Part shown: one piece after another, positions 63,723-64,000 of the stretch
Position numbering within the stretch: the stretch's first letter is position 1
How the letters are laid out: the number at the start of each line of letters is the position of its first letter
Assembly (NCBI RefSeq): GCF_018812025.1
Contig: NC_063049.1
Coordinates: 21,985,409-22,049,408 of the forward strand
DNA length: 64,000 nt
Direction of reading: 5' to 3'
Source of the DNA: Megalobrama amblycephala
Lineage: Eukaryota > Chordata > Actinopteri > Cypriniformes > Xenocyprididae
The notes under the pieces: generated by a model
What the model was told of the DNA's origin: nothing
The model's database searches: none
Seen by the model: only the letters and a program-made list of their open reading frames with translations
Position numbers and translations under genes: made by a program

Positions 63723-64000
63723 ATAAATGCAATAAATTGTAACTGTCAGTGGCTTACTTTTCATTTAATCAGAAATTAAAATAATTAGATGACAATTTTA
63801 ACATTTTTTTTTTTCCAAGCTGAAATATATTTTAGAAACAATTGCATGAACATAAATATTTTTTCGCCAATAACTAAAATTCTCTGTTAATGTTGGAAAA
63901 TTAATGGGATTTTCTTTTTCCTAAAATTGAGTATGGTACAGTCGTCTCTCTCCAATATCAATTAAATGGCAAAATAACAAATATTTTTAAAAAATATTAT

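Overview
This is vertebrate nuclear DNA and very probably a cyprinid (carp/zebrafish-like) fish. The reasons are split genes with GT-AG introns, a decayed tRNA-headed SINE of the DANA type, many TTAA-flanked and hAT-like non-autonomous DNA elements, a sushi-type Ty3/gypsy element, and the gene set mnx2, cfap65 and mreg. About half of the window is repeat-derived.

Positions 1-30,600 hold no protein-coding host gene that I can recognise. They contain a 1.46-kb terminal-inverted-repeat element (867-2327), a decayed minus-strand Ty3/gypsy remnant (about 4230-6760), two copies of a roughly 0.95-kb TTAA-flanked element (9912-10864 and 27909-28882), a 2.9-kb imperfect palindrome with internal tandem repeats (13712-16598), a LINE reverse-transcriptase scrap (about 17620-17835), a young full-length Ty3/gypsy chromovirus (17912-23174), an hAT-like element caught in a tandem duplication (24541-26062, second arm to 26650), and a DANA-like SINE (29371-29595).

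Positions 30,600-61,210 carry three minus-strand genes in a row. mnx2 (58896-61209, three exons, homeobox) comes first. Then comes cfap65 (34712-56655, 32 coding exons traced by splice phase, a cilia/flagella protein formerly called CCDC108). Last is mreg (30665-34155, five exons, melanoregulin). mnx2 and mreg read through cleanly. cfap65 has correct splice sites throughout but four single-base frame breaks, all in its downstream half, so this copy is either freshly broken or mis-assembled. One cfap65 intron (45,717-49,131) contains a cluster of mostly decayed tRNA genes (Gln, Pro, Ala, Ile, a Phe/Ile chimera). Other introns hold foldback elements.

Positions 61,210-64,000 are the upstream flank of mnx2, with possible regulatory sequence and one dispersed repeat.

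The strongest new observations are three: a Tf1/sushi-style self-priming arrangement readable in the young retrotransposon (11 bases 31 bp downstream of the TATA box are complementary to the primer-binding site), an 11-bp hairpin over its gag stop codon in the gag/pol overlap, and the phase-proven frameshifts in cfap65.
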